64,000 nucleotides of DNA, taken from contig JACKBK010000013.1 of the NCBI GenBank assembly GCA_020634555.1, forward strand, positions 1 to 64,000. Reading direction: 5' to 3'. The notes under the pieces are model-generated. The model was not told where the DNA came from and made no database searches. It was given only the letters and a program-made list of their open reading frames with translations. The stretch is from Caldilineae bacterium (GTDB lineage: Bacteria; Chloroflexota; Anaerolineae; JAAEKA01). Of this stretch, positions 61,913-64,000 are shown piece by piece; the first letter of the stretch is position 1; every line of letters starts with the position of its first letter. The position numbers and the translations under genes were made by a program.

Positions 61913-64000
61913 TTACTGTATTTCGACTGTTGTTTCGAAAGCTGCATAGCGTTGATTGCCATCGTCGTCGACCAGCGGCACAAACTGCTGCGTCGTGGCA
62001 TCATACAGCCCCAGGGCCAGGGTATAGGTGCCAGCCGTCAGGTCGACGGGCAACTGCAAGAGATGTTGATCGACGACCGTTTCGCCAATTGGCCAGGTTG
62101 CCGGCGGTCCCGGCCAAGCGACAGGCAAGCGGTCATCGTTGAAAACTTCCTGGCCGCCGGCATCTGACACCCTGAAGAACACGACGTATGTATCGGAAAC
62201 ATCCTCGGCCAGGCGTTGCCAGTTCAGCGTAACCGCTATGGCGTCGCCTGCCCGGTAACTGGTTGCGTCCAGCGCCACATGGCTGAGGCGGAGTTTGTCG
62301 CCGTAGTTGAACCCCGCCTCGAAGAAAGGAGCCGTCTCGCTGCCCGGTGGTGGAGATGCCGCTTCCGGTGACTCTTGTACCGTTGCCGTTGTCGCGCTGT
62401 GCTGTCCCAGTGTGTCGATCTCCAACTCGAGCATCGCGTCAGGCGCGGGAGGAGCGGGCAGAAAGACAGGAATGTAGCTTCGGCCGGCAGGATGAACGAG
62501 CGGCAGGTCGCCGTGCAGGACGCCATCCACGGTGGTCACAACCGAGGAATCGTCGTTCGGTGCGCTGGTTTCAGTCGCCTGCCAACGGTAGGAAATCGTG
62601 TACGGCTGTTGGGTTTGATGGACCGCCACCGCATCGTTCGGGGTGTCAACCTGCAAATAGACCGGGTAAGGTTTTCCGGCAGGTGCAGTAGACGGCGTGT
62701 AGACACTGATTTGAAGGTCAGCCGCCTGATCCTGCAACGGCTGGAGGGCGTAGACGTAGGCATCGTCTACGATCTGGAGCAGCGTAAGCTGGTCGTTAAA
62801 AAGCCCCAGCCGTTGCTGCATCTCCTCCCAGGCTGCAGGCTCGAACTGATCCTGATGCAACACCAGGGCGCTGACGCCGCGGCCCCGTAGATAGTCCAGA
62901 CTGGCGGTGGACGGAAAGGCCAACAAGGGGTCGATGTCTGTCCAGAACAACGGCGGCCAGAAGCCGCTGTAGCCCATGATCGTCGGATGCCAGTGATAGG
63001 TGGTGAAGTATTGTTGCCGGCCTAGCCGGGGCATGGAGTCGGCATCGTTCCAAAAAGACCGGGAGGTGACGGCCGGCAACTCAAGGACGACGCTGTCCGG
63101 CGGCAAGTTGTTCAGCCAATGATAGACCGCGGGCACCTGTGGCCCTGTTTCTATCGGCAGCAGCCTGGCAGGAACAGCGACAAACTCTGCGGCCAGCAGC
63201 GCGGTCAATCCCAGAAGGAGGATGTTTTTTGCCCGTCTCCTCAAAAGAGCCGCGCCGTAGCCGGCGAGAACTGCCATGGAGAGGATGACCAGTGGGCCAA
63301 TGCGCGCCGGCGTGCGCAACGCCTTGAAACCGGGCGCCCAGTTGTACAGAATCGTATACGGCAGCGGCTGGAAAATTGGCGGCTGGTCGATGGTAAGCCG
63401 CAGGGCGGTTCCCAAGGACAGCACAAAGGCCACAATGGCCAGTACGAGGTAAAAGCGCCAGTCACCTCGCCCGACCTGCAATGCCTTGCCGGAGCGTCGC
63501 CGCCGCACCAGCGACACGAGGAAAAAAATGACCAGCGCCACGACCACCAGGCCGGGGAAGTAGGTAGCGCCCAGGTCCCTGCCTGCCGCGGGGATCAGGC
63601 GGCCCAGCAGGCTCTGCGCCGATACCTGGATGTATTGTTGCAGCGTCGCCCCAAACTGATCGTTCAACGTTCGTTCCCCAACGGCCGCTCTGGCGGTGTT
63701 GTAGGGGATAGCGACCAGCACCATGACCAACAGAACCAACGCTGAGGCTGCCAGAAGGCGAATCCACGTTTTCGCCTCCCTGATACGGTTGCCGGGCTGG
63801 CGCCAGGTAACGAATGTGAAGAGGACAAAGAGGGCGACAGCCAGGCCGGAATAGATTCCGTAATAAAGACTGGAGAGCGCTTCTATGACCAGGAAGAAGG
63901 CCGCCAGGAGCACGTCTTGCCAGCTCTGTGTGCGGAAAAAGCGGCTGAAGTACAACAAGGCGAACGGCAGCCATTGAATGGTCAGGTTCTGGAGCTGGCT
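61913..64000 (-). CDS. Membrane protein (YfhO/GT-C-like) with C-terminal beta-sandwich, 5' end outside window
   Basis: 695 codons are visible; the frame is open to the right edge (NLTIQWLPFALLYFSRFFR at the edge), so the N-terminal TM helices and any catalytic loop are missing. At least seven TM helices remain (to about 275). A soluble region follows (LPPDSVVLELPAVTSRSFWN, YFTTYHWHPTIMGYSGFWPP), which resembles the outer domain of YfhO-like or PTPS-related glycan proteins. The end is the shared beta module: DTYVVFFRVSDAGGQEVFND, ATWPIGETVVDQHLLQLP and AGTYTLALGLYDATTQQFVP. Sixth member of the array. Confidence 0.75.
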   Translation of the reverse strand, partial: SQLQNLTIQWLPFALLYFSRFFRTQSWQDVLLAAFFLVIEALSSLYYGIYSGLAVALFVLFTFVTWRQPGNRIREAKTWIRLLAASALVLLVMVLVAIPYNTARAAVGERTLNDQFGATLQQYIQVSAQSLLGRLIPAAGRDLGATYFPGLVVVALVIFFLVSLVRRRRSGKALQVGRGDWRFYLVLAIVAFVLSLGTALRLTIDQPPIFQPLPYTILYNWAPGFKALRTPARIGPLVILSMAVLAGYGAALLRRRAKNILLLGLTALLAAEFVAVPARLLPIETGPQVPAVYHWLNNLPPDSVVLELPAVTSRSFWNDADSMPRLGRQQYFTTYHWHPTIMGYSGFWPPLFWTDIDPLLAFPSTASLDYLRGRGVSALVLHQDQFEPAAWEEMQQRLGLFNDQLTLLQIVDDAYVYALQPLQDQAADLQISVYTPSTAPAGKPYPVYLQVDTPNDAVAVHQTQQPYTISYRWQATETSAPNDDSSVVTTVDGVLHGDLPLVHPAGRSYIPVFLPAPPAPDAMLELEIDTLGQHSATTATVQESPEAASPPPGSETAPFFEAGFNYGDKLRLSHVALDATSYRAGDAIAVTLNWQRLAEDVSDTYVVFFRVSDAGGQEVFNDDRLPVAWPGPPATWPIGETVVDQHLLQLPVDLTAGTYTLALGLYDATTQQFVPLVDDDGNQRYAAFETTVEIQ

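Overview
The window is high-GC bacterial chromosome. It is most like an uncultured Chloroflexota of the Anaerolineae/Caldilineales type. The clues are secreted proteins with Thr-Pro linkers and a C-terminal LPL(V/A)xR tail, many GT-C membrane glycosyltransferases, an archaeal-type mevalonate gene set, and abundant short intergenic repeats built on CGTGAAA and similar units. The assignment is inferred from gene content, with no ribosomal marker in the window. I saw no rRNA, tRNA, CRISPR array, prophage or IS transposase.

Region by region. 1-4.1 kb: the 5' end of a sulfide:quinone oxidoreductase-like flavoprotein, a HTH+PocR sensor-regulator, an orphan receiver protein, and a run of small membrane proteins. 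4.1-10.7 kb: serine hydrolases (one intact, one frameshifted), a GNAT acetyltransferase, a CPBP protease and a decayed membrane-protein gene. 10.7-20.8 kb: a metal/redox region. It has a frameshifted Cu-type P-ATPase, a lipoprotein cytochrome c and a predicted selenoprotein, then an acyltransferase-like membrane protein, an ArsR-controlled Zn/Cd-type P-ATPase, a two-component system and a PepSY-like secreted protein. 20.9-25.8 kb: a sugar ABC importer with a GH100-like hydrolase. 25.9-32.1 kb: a di-heme peroxidase, a CRTAC1-like FG-GAP/UnbV protein, a second predicted selenoprotein (membrane rhodanese), a LysM/M23 peptidase and a methyltransferase. 32.4-39.3 kb: two paralogous large secreted proteins flanking a phosphoglycosyl transferase. 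39.6-43.9 kb: HMG-CoA reductase, HMG-CoA synthase, thiolase and a DUF35 protein (upper mevalonate pathway). 44.3-49.5 kb: a queuosine-precursor transporter, a GT-C enzyme, a PfkB kinase and parAB. 49.5-64 kb: six consecutive membrane proteins (three forward, three reverse, convergent), all ending in the same kind of extracytoplasmic beta-sandwich domain.

The most exciting observation is a pair of genes whose reading frame is interrupted by a TGA where homologues are expected to carry Cys. Each TGA is followed at the right distance by a perfect hairpin with G in a 5-nt loop, which is a bacterial SECIS-like element. One is a DUF1573-like membrane-anchored protein with a Cys-Sec pair (13318-13845); reading through the TGA ends exactly at a 4-nt ATGA overlap with the next gene. 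The other is a zinc-ribbon/TM/rhodanese protein with Sec in its active-site loop (29470-30099). Together they predict a Sec-decoding organism. Other items of note are the six-gene GT-C array, several mobile-looking palindromic repeat families (two tracts lie in frame inside genes, and one element supplies a stop codon), a cluster of frameshifted genes confined to 6.4-12.8 kb, and two leaderless promoters.
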